The notes: generated from the sequence alone by a model not told the origin. Counted from the stretch's first letter, positions 1 to 9,265 are shown. The stretch: 64,000 nt of DNA from JALORV01 sp963775635 (GCA_963775635.1 CAVZJO010000016.1:903131-967130), one strand, 5' to 3'. Program-made: numbers and translations.

Positions 1-392
1 TGGTTGCCGTCGAGGCCCATCACGAGCAGCGCCGAGTCGACGTTGCTGACCAGGCAGTGGCGCCTGCCCTCCGAGTTGCGTCGTGCGAGTCGAGTCAGCG
101 GAGGGACAAGCGCGATCACCCACCACGATTGGTCGCGCTGCTGATCGGCCAGCACCCAGTCGCCGACGGTCAACGGGTCGCCGCCGATCTCCACGGTCTT
201 TAACAGCGCCGGCCGGACGCGCGCGTCGATCTCGCGGTCGCCGTCGTGCAGCACCACGCTGTCGCGGTGGACTTCGACCACGCGCATCTTGTGGCCGTCA
301 ATCTGCATCTCCGCCTGGAGCTGCGCGTAGCGCTGCATCATGGGCGGAGTCAAACCGATCGACCGCAGTCGATCCTCAATTTCCAGTGTCAT
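1..392 (-). CDS. rsgA: Ribosome small-subunit-dependent GTPase A (RsgA), N-terminal part
   Basis: The gene runs off the left edge of the window, so only about 130 N-terminal residues are present. Reading leftwards from the ATG at 392, the product has a short helical lead, an OB-fold-like stretch (HKMRVVEVHRDSVVLHDG) and then LTVGDWV, the segment LTRLARRNSEGRR and SNVDSALLVMGLDGN. The GDWV and NVD...GLD stretches are characteristic of the OB domain and its junction with the circularly permuted GTPase domain of RsgA/YjeQ. The GTPase motifs themselves lie outside the window. The family is a late 30S assembly factor with GTPase activity stimulated by the ribosome. The opening resembles the RsgA paralogue type more than E. 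coli YjeQ (inference). There is no strong Shine-Dalgarno sequence before the ATG. Confidence 0.85.
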   Translation of the reverse strand, partial: MTLEIEDRLRSIGLTPPMMQRYAQLQAEMQIDGHKMRVVEVHRDSVVLHDGDREIDARVRPALLKTVEIGGDPLTVGDWVLADQQRDQSWWVIALVPPLTRLARRNSEGRRHCLVSNVDSALLVMGLDGN

Positions 393-663
393 TGTCGTTT
401 CCGAATCGAGCGGCCAAAGCAGGCCGCGACCCACGTCAAACGCGCGCGCTGCGCGCGACCGAAGTCGAATCAAAGGGCCGGCCGCACCTGCGGCCGATTC
501 GGAAAGTCCGAGTCAGCGCCGAGTCGGCCGACTAGCGAACAAGCTCAGTGTTGGACATGCGCGCCTCCGGAAGTAAGCGGCGCTCTGGGAGCGGAGGGAG
601 CGGAGTTTCGTCGCGAGTTGCGCGCCCGTCAACGGAAAAATCACGTTGAGGCTCGAGTCGAGC

Positions 664-694
664 GAAACGCCGGGCCCGCAGCGGGGCCGGGCGT
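664..694 (-). terminator. Possible rho-independent terminator after the small basic protein gene
   Basis: On the minus strand, about 18 bases past the stop of the 56-residue gene, a very GC-rich imperfect hairpin occupies 668-694. It is followed by a short T-containing stretch (TTTCGCT). The weak T run makes this only a candidate. The rest of the 393-711 gap upstream of rsgA shows no gene that I can support. Confidence 0.4.
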
Positions 695-711
695 CGCATC
701 TCAGAGAGGCC

Positions 712-882
712 TCAGGGAGTGACGGGCGGCAGTGCGCCGGGTTCGACCGCGGGCGCGGATTCTTCGGGCGCGATCGCTTTGTCGGCCTTGTCGGCAGCCT
801 TGCGCTCGCGTTTTGCTTCCTGTTTTTTCTTCCTGGCCAGCTCGCGCTGGCGCTTTTCGAACGAGTAGTTGGGCTTCGCCAA
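712..882 (-). CDS. Small lysine/arginine-rich protein (56 aa), TTG start
   Basis: A short gene starts with TTG at 882, preceded at seven bases by a perfect AGGAGG, which decides this start. The product opens MAKPNYSFEKRQRELARKKK, continues with alternating Lys/Arg/Glu/Ala, and ends in an acidic, proline-rich tail (APEESAPAVEPGALPPVTP). It is predicted to be a charged helix with a disordered end. There is no signal peptide or membrane segment. I know similar short proteins with the same opening from Betaproteobacteria, where they are left uncharacterised. It lies about 90 bases downstream of the cold-shock gene, separated by a terminator, so it probably has its own promoter or is reached by read-through. 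Function unknown. Confidence 0.72.
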   Translation of the reverse strand: MAKPNYSFEKRQRELARKKKQEAKRERKAADKADKAIAPEESAPAVEPGALPPVTP

Positions 883-922
883 GTCGGTGCCTCCTTGAAG
901 GGAATGCGCGAGTGTCGCTCAG

Positions 923-952
923 AAAAAAAAAGACCGCCACATCGGGTGGCGG
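923..952 (-). terminator. Rho-independent terminator of the cold-shock gene
   Basis: Reading the minus strand, a seven-base perfect stem (CCGCCAC, loop about five bases, GTGGCGG) is followed at once by a run of nine T. It lies 23 bases past the stop of the cold-shock gene. The stem and T run are in the classic arrangement and point only in the minus direction. Confidence 0.9.
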
Positions 953-974
953 CCTCGAATTGAGCAAGCAGGCC

Positions 975-1178
975 TTAGATCGGACGGATCTGCGTTGCCT
1001 GGGGGCCTTTGGCTCCCTGGGCTACCGTGAACTCGACCCGCTGACCCTCTTGCAGGGTCTTGAAGCCGGATGCCTGGATCTCCGAGAAATGCGCGAACAG
1101 ATCCTTGCCGCCGCCTTCGGGCGTGATGAAGCCGAAGCCTTTGGACTCATTGAACCACTTGACCGTACCTTGTGCCAT
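975..1178 (-). CDS. Cold-shock domain protein, CspA family
   Basis: A complete 67-residue single cold-shock domain. It opens MAQGTVKWFNESKGFGFI, with the RNP1 motif KGFGFI at about residues 13-18 and an RNP2 variant LFAHF near 27-31 in place of the usual VFVHF. The C-terminus (GPQATQIRPI) is the typical last strand. Family members bind single-stranded RNA and DNA and act as RNA chaperones in the cytoplasm. An AAGGAC Shine-Dalgarno lies about ten bases before the ATG. The upstream region (1179-1423) has no gene and probably holds a long structured 5' leader, as in other csp genes, besides the promoter of the divergent transporter gene. Whether it is cold-induced or constitutive cannot be told from sequence. 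Confidence 0.95.
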   Translation of the reverse strand: MAQGTVKWFNESKGFGFITPEGGGKDLFAHFSEIQASGFKTLQEGQRVEFTVAQGAKGPQATQIRPI

Positions 1179-1423
1179 TTAAAAACGTCCTTGAGGAAAT
1201 TAAGAGGGAATAACGCCGGCAGGAATCTCCTGCTGCGTGCAAACGATCAAGTACGTAAATCGGGGAACAAGGCGGGGTCGGATACAGCGGTGACCGGCAC
1301 AGGGAACCAGAGGACTAACGACACTCAAACGAAAGCACAGCGCACCTTACGCGGTTGCGGGCGGCTTGTCCAGCCCGGGCTGATGCGATCCGCGGCGTTC
1401 CCGGTCGGAGATACTTGCGGCCC

Positions 1424-2389
1424 ATGGAGGCGATCCTCGCAGTCACCGTTCCGTTTTTCGCGCTGGTGCTGTGCGGCTACCTCGCCGGGCGTTTTCACAT
1501 ACTTCCCGAATCGGCGATTCCCGGGCTCAACGGCTTCGTCCTTTACTTCGCTCTGCCGTGCATGCTGTTCCGGTTTGGTGCATCGCTGCCGGTGGCGCAG
1601 GTGCTCAACCCGGTGGTACTGGTGATCACGCTCGCCACCGCACTTATCGGCGTGACCGCAACCATCGCCCTGACCCTCTCGCCGCGTGTCCCGATGAAGG
1701 ATGCAGCGCTGGGGGCACTGACCGTCGTGTGGCCTAACACCGGCTTCATGGGAGTGCCACTCTTGGCCGCACTGATGGGCCCTGCTGCCGCCGGACCGGT
1801 GATCACGACCTTGCTGGTGGATCTGTTTTTCACCAGTTCGCTGTGCATCGCCTTGGCGCAGTCACGGGATGACGGCGCGTCGGGCCGTCAACCGGGTGTC
1901 TGGCGCCTGCTCAAGGGGACATTGGCGAATCCGCTGCCGGCCGCAATCGCGCTGGGGCTGGTGTTCTCGATGATGCAGCTCAAGCTGCCTGGTCCGGCGG
2001 ATTCGGTCGTCCGGATGCTGGGCGATGCCGCGAGCCCGGTTGCACTGTTCGCGATCGGCACAGTGCTGTGGCGAGCGGGCCTGCACGTGCACACGCGCAC
2101 TCCAGTGGAACTGTACCTTCCGCTAGCGCTCGCCAAGTTGCTGCTGCATCCGCTGATCGTGCTGGCGCTGGGCGTCGGCGCGATCCAGCTGGGCGCTCCG
2201 CTCGAACCGTTCACGTTGAAAGTCATCGTGCTGGCGGCCGCGCTGCCTTCGGCCAGTTCGGTCTCACTGTTGGCCGAACGTTATGGAGCCGACAACGGCC
2301 GCATCACACGCATCATCATCAGTTCAACGGTTCTCGCCTTCGTCAGTTTCACGCTGCTCGCGTGGCTGGCCGACGTCCGGCCGCAGTAG
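1424..2389 (+). CDS. AEC family (auxin efflux carrier-like) transporter
   Basis: 321 residues, almost entirely hydrophobic, with about ten predicted membrane segments. The features seen are an opening membrane helix (MEAILAVTVPFFALVLCGYLAG), the segment NGFVLYFALPCMLFR, the half-helix region around WPNTGFMGVPLLAALMG and the C-terminal half with LAAALPSASSVSLLAERYG. The asparagine/proline-containing NTGFMGVPL and the repeated two-half layout are characteristic of the AEC fold. Bacterial members export or exchange small carboxylates such as malate; the substrate here is unknown. The ATG at 1424 was chosen over an upstream TTG because it begins directly with the first membrane helix. It is followed after 11 bases by a DMT transporter gene, so the two may be co-transcribed. 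Confidence 0.88.
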   Translation: MEAILAVTVPFFALVLCGYLAGRFHILPESAIPGLNGFVLYFALPCMLFRFGASLPVAQVLNPVVLVITLATALIGVTATIALTLSPRVPMKDAALGALTVVWPNTGFMGVPLLAALMGPAAAGPVITTLLVDLFFTSSLCIALAQSRDDGASGRQPGVWRLLKGTLANPLPAAIALGLVFSMMQLKLPGPADSVVRMLGDAASPVALFAIGTVLWRAGLHVHTRTPVELYLPLALAKLLLHPLIVLALGVGAIQLGAPLEPFTLKVIVLAAALPSASSVSLLAERYGADNGRITRIIISSTVLAFVSFTLLAWLADVRPQ

Positions 2390-2400
2390 CCGCAGGTCCG

Positions 2401-3364
2401 ATGCTCGCCGGAACTGCACTCGCGCTGCTCGCGGGGCTGCTATGGGGCCTCGTGTTCATCGTTCCGGTGCTGCTGCCGGACTACCCGCCCGCCATGCTCT
2501 CGGCCGGTCGATATCTGGCGTTCGGGCTGATCGCACTGCCGCTCGCGTGGATCGACCGCGTCAGGCTGTCGCAGCTGGGTCGAAGCGACTGGATGGAGGC
2601 CGGTCGGCTCGCTCTGGTGGGCAACCTGCTCTACTACGCATGTCTGGCGGCGGCGATCCAGCGTGCCGGGGCGCCGCTCCCGACAATGATCATCGGCAGC
2701 TTGCCGGTGGTGATCGCCGTCGTCGCCAACTTGCGGGTACCGCACGACGTATCGCTGCCTTGGTCTCGATTGTTGCCGTCACTGGTCCTCATCGCGGCGG
2801 GCATCGCGCTCGTCAACCAGGTCGAACTCGATCGCCAGGCCGGGCAGCCGACGGCCGACGTGGGCCGCCATGCCATCGGTGCCGTGTTGGCGGCCGGCGC
2901 GCTGGTGTGCTGGACGTGGTACCCGATTCGCAACGCGCAGTGGCTGCGCGCGCATCCGGATCGCAGCGCACGCGTCTGGGCGACCGCACAGGGTCTGGTG
3001 ACGTTGCCGCTTGCGGCCGCTGCGTACGTGGCCGTGGCGGCGTGGTACGGGTTCGCCGGCTCCGTCGATTGAAATGCCGTTCGGCCCAAGGCCCCAACTC
3101 TTTGTTTCGGCGATGTTGATGCTCGGCTTGCTGGCCTCATGGCTCGGGACGCTTGCCTGGAACGAGGCAAGCCAGAGGCTGCCGACGGCGCTTGCCGGCC
3201 AACTGATCGTATTTGAAACGCTTGCCGCGCTCGGCTACGCGTATCTGTTGCGAGGCAGCTGGCCGTCGTGGGTCGCTTTGGCAGGTATCGCGTTGCTGAT
3301 CGCCGGCGTGGCCTGGGCGCTGAAGGTCTTCGGGCAGGCACCGGTCGGCGCGCGCAAGGTTTGA
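2401..3364 (+). CDS. DMT (EamA-like) transporter, interrupted by one frameshift
   Basis: A membrane protein of about 320 residues with ten predicted helices and the two-EamA-repeat layout of the drug/metabolite transporter superfamily. It opens MLAGTALALLAGLLWGLVF. The first 223 codons run to a stop at 3072. The rest (PRPQLFVSAMLMLGLLASWL...) continues in the next frame. Removing one base near 3070 (GTC GAT T GAA) restores one continuous protein. Since one extra base repairs it and many neighbours show the same, a sequencing insertion is more likely than a true pseudogene (inference). Substrate unknown. It may be co-transcribed with the AEC gene 11 bases upstream. Confidence 0.8.
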
Positions 3365-3456
3365 TCGCGACGAGACTGCGATCGAGCGTCCGGCGCTAGG
3401 GTGTACGCCATGACGCTGCCGCCTCGGGGACAATGGCGACTTTCTGCCTCCGCCCG

Positions 3457-5157
3457 ATGCTGCGCATCACCGAACTCCGGCTTCCGCTCGATCATCCGCC
3501 CGATGCGCTGCGCGCGGCGATCGTTGCGCGACTGGCGATCGGCGACGATGAACTGCAGTCACTTGCCGTCTTTCGACGTGCGGTCGATGCACGTCGTAAA
3601 CGCGCGCCGGTGCTCACTTACACGGTCGATTGCGAGCTGCGCGACGAGACCGCCCTGCTCGCGCGGCACGCGAACGATCCGCACCTTCGCGCGGCCCCGG
3701 ACATACGCTATCGCCTGGTGCGGCGAGCCCCTGCCGATTACCGCGTCGAAGAGCGCTCGCGCCCGGTCGTCATCGGCTTCGGTCCATGCGGAATCTTCGC
3801 GTCGTTGCTGCTGGCGCAGATGGGCTTGCGGCCGATCGTGCTCGAGCGTGGCAAGCGGGTGCGCGAACGCACGAAAGACACGTGGGCCCTGTGGCGTCGT
3901 GGCATTCTGAATCCGGAATCGAACGTCCAGTTCGGCGAAGGCGGAGCTGGCACATTTTCCGACGGCAAACTGTGGAGCCAGATCGGCGACCCGCGTCATC
4001 TGACGCGCAAGGTGCTGGCGGAATTCGTCAAGGCCGGTGCACCGGAGGAGATCCTCTACATCAGCAAGCCGCACGTTGGCACCTTCCGCTTGGTCAGCAT
4101 GGTCGAGAAGATGCGTGCCGAAATCGAGTCGCTGGGTGGCGAGATCCGCTTCGAGCACCGGGTGCTCGATGTGCTGATCGACGACGGTCGCGTCCGCGGC
4201 CTGCGGGTCGCGCATCCCGACCGGCCGGAAGGCGAGGAGCGGGTGGTCGAGCACGTCGTGCTTGCGCCCGGTCACAGCGCGCGCGACACCTTCGCGATGC
4301 TGTACGAGCGCGGCGTGTTCATGGAAGCCAAGCCGTTTTCGATCGGGTTTCGCATCGAGCACCCGCAGAGCGTCATCGATCGCGCCCGCTATGGACCGAA
4401 CGCAGGGAATCCGGTGCTGGGCGCCGCGGATTACCGGCTGGTGCACCATGCGGCCAACGGCCGCTCGGTGTACAGCTTCTGCATGTGCCCGGGCGGCACC
4501 GTGGTCGCCGCAACCTCGGAGCCCGGTTGCGTGGCGACCAATGGTATGAGCCAGTATTCGCGCGCCGAGCGCAACGCAAACGCGGGCATCGTCGTCGGTG
4601 TCGCACCGGACGATTACGCGAATCCGCAGCACCGCGATGAACGTCATGGGGGTCGGGTTCATCCGCTCGACGGCATCGCGTTCCAGCGGCGGTGGGAGTC
4701 GCGCGCGTTCGAACTCGGCGGCGGCGACTACCGCGCACCGGGACAGCGCGTCGGCGATTTTCTGCAGCGCCGGCCATCGACCGCCTTCGAAAGCGTGCTG
4801 CCGTCGTACACGCCGGGAGTACGGCCGGTCGATCTCAGTGAATCAGGACGCGGCTGCCTGCCCGACTATGCGCTCGAAGCGATCCGTGCGGCGATGCCGG
4901 CCTTCGATCGACAGATCCCCGGCTTCGCGATGGACGACGCCGTGTTCACGGGCGTGGAAACCAGAACGTCGGCACCACTGCGCATCACGCGCGGTCGCGA
5001 TTTTCAGAGCGTCAATGTCAGAGGGCTGTATCCGGCAGGCGAAGGTGCAGGCTACGCCGGCGGCATCATGTCAGCGGCCGTGGACGGCATCGAAGTCGCC
5101 GAGGCGATAGCCCAGGTGTTGCTGCCCTTGGAAACCGCACGCCTGACCGAAGCTTGA
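3457..5157 (+). CDS. FAD-dependent dehydrogenase of the COG2509 type
   Basis: About 566 residues. After an N-terminal domain of about 100 residues with the opening MLRITELRLPLDHP, there is an FAD-binding Rossmann motif (VVIGFGPCGIFASLLLAQMG, then ERG) near residue 105. This is followed by the family stretch NVQFGEGGAGTFSDGKLWSQIGDP and, near the end, GLYPAGEGAGYAGGIMSAAVDG, which closes around the flavin. These are the marks of the uncharacterised FAD-dependent dehydrogenases of COG2509. The reaction is not established for this family. An ATG at 3433 in the same frame is possible, but homologous proteins that I recall begin at the equivalent of 3457. The gene converges on the transglutaminase-like gene with a gap of nine bases. 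Confidence 0.85.
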   Translation: MLRITELRLPLDHPPDALRAAIVARLAIGDDELQSLAVFRRAVDARRKRAPVLTYTVDCELRDETALLARHANDPHLRAAPDIRYRLVRRAPADYRVEERSRPVVIGFGPCGIFASLLLAQMGLRPIVLERGKRVRERTKDTWALWRRGILNPESNVQFGEGGAGTFSDGKLWSQIGDPRHLTRKVLAEFVKAGAPEEILYISKPHVGTFRLVSMVEKMRAEIESLGGEIRFEHRVLDVLIDDGRVRGLRVAHPDRPEGEERVVEHVVLAPGHSARDTFAMLYERGVFMEAKPFSIGFRIEHPQSVIDRARYGPNAGNPVLGAADYRLVHHAANGRSVYSFCMCPGGTVVAATSEPGCVATNGMSQYSRAERNANAGIVVGVAPDDYANPQHRDERHGGRVHPLDGIAFQRRWESRAFELGGGDYRAPGQRVGDFLQRRPSTAFESVLPSYTPGVRPVDLSESGRGCLPDYALEAIRAAMPAFDRQIPGFAMDDAVFTGVETRTSAPLRITRGRDFQSVNVRGLYPAGEGAGYAGGIMSAAVDGIEVAEAIAQVLLPLETARLTEA

Positions 5158-5166
5158 CCCTTCGCT

Positions 5167-5985
5167 TCAGGCCCGTCGGCCGCGGCGGTCGTGCTCGGTG
5201 CGTGCGACACCAGCGCCGCGGGCACGAAGCGCGTTCGCCGCTTCGTTGGCCGTGACGGCGGCGAGCGGAAAAGTCACCCGCGTCGTTGGGGTCTGCCGGT
5301 TCCATGCACGGGGTGTCGCCTGGTAGAACGCGGCGGCGTCGCGGAACGATCCCCAGCGCGTACGCGACAGCGAACGATCGTCGACGAACTGGGCGAAGGT
5401 CGGCGAACGGCCGTCCCATTCGATCGATCCGTCGGCGTGCACGCCGAATCCGTACGGACGTCCGCTGGCCCGTAAGGCGCCCTGAGCCGGCTTCCACAAG
5501 GCGCGGTCGACGACGTAACTGTCGGTCGCCACCCATGAGCCGCCGAGCAGAACCTCGACGTAACAGTGATCGACGTAGCGCGTGTGGAAGTCGATCAAGC
5601 CATGCAGCAGTCCGCTGTCGATGTCGACATACTGCTGGCGTGCCTCGATGCCTGCGGCCCGCAGCAGCGCGACGAACAGCGCCGACTTCGTGAGGCTGTA
5701 ACCGATGCCCGCAGCCTGCACCTCGGCGGCCGACAACGCATAGGCGTGCGCCGTATATCCGAAAGCGATGCGGTCGCGCACGTGGTCGTGGATGGCCACC
5801 GCACGTTCGCGCGCGGTGGCAAGGCCGCGTACCAGCTGCGACGACAGCGCGGCGATCGTCGGGTCCGTCGCGTCGACTAGCACGCGAGCGAGCGCGGAGT
5901 TCATCGGCAACAGCGGTCCGACCAGCCACGCGGTGCTGGCATACAGCGCGCGACGGCGATCCTGTCTGATCTTCGGAGGAGACAT
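5167..5985 (-). CDS. Transglutaminase-fold protein lacking the catalytic cysteine
   Basis: 272 residues with a transglutaminase-like core at about 95-200. The line GIGYSLTKSALFVALLRAAG matches the nucleophile helix of this fold, but the position normally held by cysteine is serine (codon AGC). The histidine (DHCYVEVLLGG) and the aspartate (SWVATDSYVVD) of the triad are in place. The ATG at 5985 follows AGGATCG at a good distance and an arginine-rich N-terminus, with no clear signal peptide. The product could be a non-enzymatic binding protein or a variant hydrolase; a TGC to AGC sequencing error is also possible. It is expressed divergently from the MFS gene across a 339-base spacer. Confidence 0.72.
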   Translation of the reverse strand: MSPPKIRQDRRRALYASTAWLVGPLLPMNSALARVLVDATDPTIAALSSQLVRGLATARERAVAIHDHVRDRIAFGYTAHAYALSAAEVQAAGIGYSLTKSALFVALLRAAGIEARQQYVDIDSGLLHGLIDFHTRYVDHCYVEVLLGGSWVATDSYVVDRALWKPAQGALRASGRPYGFGVHADGSIEWDGRSPTFAQFVDDRSLSRTRWGSFRDAAAFYQATPRAWNRQTPTTRVTFPLAAVTANEAANALRARGAGVARTEHDRRGRRA

Positions 5986-6324
5986 CGGCACGATCCTGTG
6001 ATTGATGTTGCAAGAAGCGGAGCCGAACGGCGCGTGGTCGCCCGGCGCATCGTGAGTGGATCGCTTCGGCCGCCTCGAGTTCCGCGCAGCCTGGAGGATC
6101 ACACCGATGGGTGATGTGCATTCATCCGATCGGTGGCGCCAACATACCGAGCGCGGATTGCGGTTCGATGACCGCACGCAAACACCAACGGGATGGACGA
6201 GTTGTCTGATGCTGCTGCGCGGCTGCGCTGTCTTCCTTCCACGACCGACGCGTGAGCCGCATTCGCTAGGACATCGCCGCCGTCCCGTATGCTGTGCATG
6301 CGGTCCGAGCTGCCGCATTGTGCA
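5986..6324. other. Divergent spacer without a recognisable gene
   Basis: About 340 bases separate the starts of the minus-strand transglutaminase-like gene and the plus-strand MFS gene. I see no convincing coding stretch, hairpin terminator or palindromic operator here. It presumably carries the two promoters, which I cannot place with confidence. Confidence 0.4.
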
Positions 6325-7549
6325 ATGCTCGCCGCTGACCACTCCGTAATCGATTCGCGCACCGCGTGGTGGCGCTTGGCAGCGACGCTCGCCATGTCCA
6401 CGCTCGGCAGTGTGGGCATGTGGTCGGTGGTCGTCGCGCTGCCGGCAGTGCAGGCCGATTTCGGCGTCGCTCGCGGCGCGGCGTCATTGCCGTACACGAT
6501 GACGATGATCGGTTTCGGTCTGGGCGGCATTCTGATGGGCCGACTGACCGATCGATACGGGGTCGGATTGCCGCTGGCCGGTGCGACCGTCGCGCTGGCG
6601 CTCGGCTACAGCCTCGCCGCGCTGGCGCCGACCCTGTTCATGTACGCCCTGGCGCAAGGCGTGCTCATCGGATGCTCTCGGAAGTTCGGCGACATTCGGA
6701 CCGCTGCTCGCCGACATTTCGCACTGGTTCGAGAAGCGGCGTGGTCTCGCGGTCGCCATCGTTGCGTGTGGCAATTACCTGGCCGGGACCGTCTGGCCGC
6801 CGATCGTCGAGTTCCTGATCCAGGCTGTCGGCTGGCGCCAGACGCACCTGATCATCGGCATCGTGTGCCTGTTGACGATGCTGCCGCTGACACTGGTGCT
6901 GCGGAAGCGTCCGCCCCGCTGGAGTGCGGAGGCATCGGCCGCAAGCACGCTGAGGCAACCGGCTGATCTGGGCGTCTCGCCGCGCGCTTTGCAGGGCCTG
7001 CTGGTGCTCGCCGGGCTGTCATGCTGTGTGGCGATGTCAATGCCTCAGGTGCACATCGTCGCGTATTGCGGCGACCTCGGCTACGGCATGGCAGCCGGCG
7101 CGCGCATGCTGTCGCTGATGCTTGGGTTCGGCATGGTCAGTCGGCTGGCTTCGGGCTTCATCGCGGATCGTATCGGCGGCCTGCGTACGCTGCTGCTAGG
7201 CTCGATACTGCAGGGTGTCGCGCTATTGCTGTATCTGCCGTCCGATGGTCTGGTTACTCTGTACGTCGTCTCCGCGTTGTTCGGCCTGTTCCAAGGGGGC
7301 ATCGTGCCGAGTTACGCCATCATCATCCGCGAGGTGTTCCCGCCGCAGGAGGCCGGTGCGCGCGTCGGACTGGTGGTGATGGCGACGGTGTTCGGCATGG
7401 CGCTTGGCGGCTGGATGTCCGGCGCGGTTTTCGACCTCACCGGCTCGTATCGCGCCGCGTTCCTCAACGGGATCGCCTGGAATCTGTTGAACGTTTCGAT
7501 CGTCGTGTGGATGATGCGGCGGCCGGGTATGCGCCTCGCACGCGCGTAG
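6325..7549 (+). CDS. MFS transporter, interrupted by one frameshift
   Basis: A protein of about 407 residues with twelve expected membrane helices. The first part contains the MFS motif between helices 2 and 3 (GGILMGRLTDRYG, near residues 60-72). It runs out of frame near 6673-6677 at GGATGCTCTCGG, and the rest continues one base later from LGSSATFGPLLADISHWF to MRRPGMRLARA. The second loop motif (GFIADRIGG) is present in the C-terminal half. Single-base deletion restores the frame. The sequence resembles the oxalate/formate antiporter-like and other carboxylate MFS groups, but substrate cannot be assigned. Start chosen at the ATG of MLAADHSV; an earlier ATG lies at 6289. Confidence 0.8.
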
Positions 7550-7561
7550 CCCCGGCAGGGA

Positions 7562-9265
7562 TCATGCGGTCGCGTCGGTCATCCGCAGGCGGGTCTCGTC
7601 GATCGAATAACACGCCAGCACGCGGGCGGCCGCGTCAAATAGCGCATCGACATCACCTTGGCGAACGATGCCGGTCGTGATGTAGTAATCGGGAAAGCGC
7701 GACGTGTCGTAAAAGTAGCTGCGCGGCAGCCCGACCAGGTCCAGGTAACTCACCTCGTACGCATAGCGCGCCAGTTCACTGACGAATCCCAGTTGCTCGT
7801 CGAGATGGTGGCGCACGTTGCTGCGCACGTAAGCCTGCATCTCTTCGCCCGGGATCAGGCGAACCGACATCATGTTGGCGAGGTAATCACCGACTCGCGC
7901 CAGCGTCTTGCGGGCCAATGCCCTGGGCCACTCGTCGCGTCGCGGTTCGATTGACTCCATTTCATCTTCGATAGCCGCACGGTATGAATCCGGCACCGCG
8001 GCGAGAACCTGCGCGAAGAGTTCGCCCAACTCCGCGCGGGCGGCGGCATAGGCGGGCCGGTTGGCTTCCGGCAGGTACAGGATCTTGGCGGTGTGCGCAA
8101 CGTGACCCCACTCGTGCATCACGCGCGCGCCGAGCAGCAGCCGATGGTACGGGGGCGCAACTCCCGCGCGTGCGTCAAAGGCAGGTTGCTGCAGTTCGTA
8201 AACAACCGCGCGCCGCGACGGGTCGACGTAGGCACCACCGCCAGTTTCGAGAACGGCACACTGCGTCGGCAGTGCGTCTATATCAGCGACACGTTCGAGA
8301 AAGTTGCGCGAACGTTCGTCGACCACACGTAAATCGGCGTGGATGCTCGCAACTGCCGCGTCGTTGGCCGTGCCCAGCATCCGCCGAACACGAATCGGGT
8401 CGTCGTGCTGCGGCGTCCACAGTGTTCCGCCGTTCGGCCCCTGCACGATCACATGAGCCCGGGTCTGCAGCAGCCAGTCGCACAGGTCATCGAGAGTCCT
8501 GGATGGACCACTATTACTAAATGTCGTTTGCGGCCTCGCGTCCGGCATCGCGCCGCGTACTGCGGATTCCGCCGCCTGGCCAAGCGCTATCAACTGGGGC
8601 TGCAAGCGCTTGGGGACGTACAGGTCGGCGCCGTCAATCCGCACAAACGGCTCGCTCGCCTGATCGGCCGGCGCGCGCAGCGGGTCGTGCAGCAACTGGT
8701 CGATCCAAACAAACGCGTTGGCCAAGGCGATGAACCCGGCTGCGTCAGGACGGCGGGCCCGGTGTGCAGCCGCGGCGAAATCGGCACGGCTCGTTTCGTC
8801 GCGGTCGAACCAGTAACTCAGGTTGTAAGCAACCGTGGCCGGGACCGTGCGAAGCAACGACAACCGTTCCATGTGCACGATCAGCCAGGCGACGTACTCC
8901 GGGTGCGTATCGAGGTCCGACGCATACAGCGTCGATGAGGTGCCGACAAAGGGCTCCAGGTACGGCGCGAAGTCGTGTCCGTCGACGACGACCAGCAGAT
9001 TGGTACGGCGCGGCGGAAACCACGATCGTGGCGCGCGGGTGTACAGGTCCGTGCAGCGGCGCCAATAGAGTCCGTATCCCGCCTCGAGACATTGCACTCG
9101 ATCTTCCGTCAGCCTGCCTTGAGCCACCAGCATCGACGCGAACGAGTGCTCGATGCCGTTGCCGGACAGCGCTTCGGCCGGGACGACGAAGGCTTCCGCT
9201 TGCGCAAGACAGAAGCGCTGCAAGCTCGGGTCGAACCCGACGCCGGAATCGGTCACTGAGCCCAT
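7562..9265 (-). CDS. Uncharacterised protein with an HEWGH metallopeptidase-like motif
   Basis: A protein of 567 residues that I do not recognise. Near residue 400 it has MHEWGHVAHTAKILYLPEANR, an HExxH motif preceded by a hydrophobic strand and followed about 35 residues later by glutamates (AELGELF, EDEMESIEP). This suggests a zincin-like metal site, but I cannot name the third ligand. The rest is rich in arginine, aspartate and alanine and contains no signal peptide or membrane span, so it is probably cytoplasmic. A segment near 95-125 (RTNLLVVVDGHDFAPYLEP) resembles part of an alpha/beta fold. It converges on the MFS gene with a 12-base gap. Starts at 9301 or 9283 in the same frame are also possible. 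Confidence 0.6.
   Translation of the reverse strand: MGSVTDSGVGFDPSLQRFCLAQAEAFVVPAEALSGNGIEHSFASMLVAQGRLTEDRVQCLEAGYGLYWRRCTDLYTRAPRSWFPPRRTNLLVVVDGHDFAPYLEPFVGTSSTLYASDLDTHPEYVAWLIVHMERLSLLRTVPATVAYNLSYWFDRDETSRADFAAAAHRARRPDAAGFIALANAFVWIDQLLHDPLRAPADQASEPFVRIDGADLYVPKRLQPQLIALGQAAESAVRGAMPDARPQTTFSNSGPSRTLDDLCDWLLQTRAHVIVQGPNGGTLWTPQHDDPIRVRRMLGTANDAAVASIHADLRVVDERSRNFLERVADIDALPTQCAVLETGGGAYVDPSRRAVVYELQQPAFDARAGVAPPYHRLLLGARVMHEWGHVAHTAKILYLPEANRPAYAAARAELGELFAQVLAAVPDSYRAAIEDEMESIEPRRDEWPRALARKTLARVGDYLANMMSVRLIPGEEMQAYVRSNVRHHLDEQLGFVSELARYAYEVSYLDLVGLPRSYFYDTSRFPDYYITTGIVRQGDVDALFDAAARVLACYSIDETRLRMTDATA

Noticed and set aside
83..722. Three overlapping open frames on the plus strand at the left edge
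   Set aside because: They oppose rsgA and the small basic gene, are arginine/alanine-rich out-of-frame translations of GC-rich DNA, and have no ribosome sites.
732..1625. 297-residue plus-strand frame across the cold-shock gene
   Set aside because: It is antisense to the cold-shock and basic-protein genes and runs into the AEC gene out of frame; composition is that of a shadow.
3060..3072. Programmed frameshifting in the DMT and other genes
   Set aside because: No consistent slippery sequence or following structure is shared; the one-sided single-base pattern fits a technical cause better.
3559..4662. 367-residue minus-strand frame inside the FAD dehydrogenase gene
   Set aside because: Long antisense frames are frequent at this GC content; the plus-strand product has clear FAD motifs.
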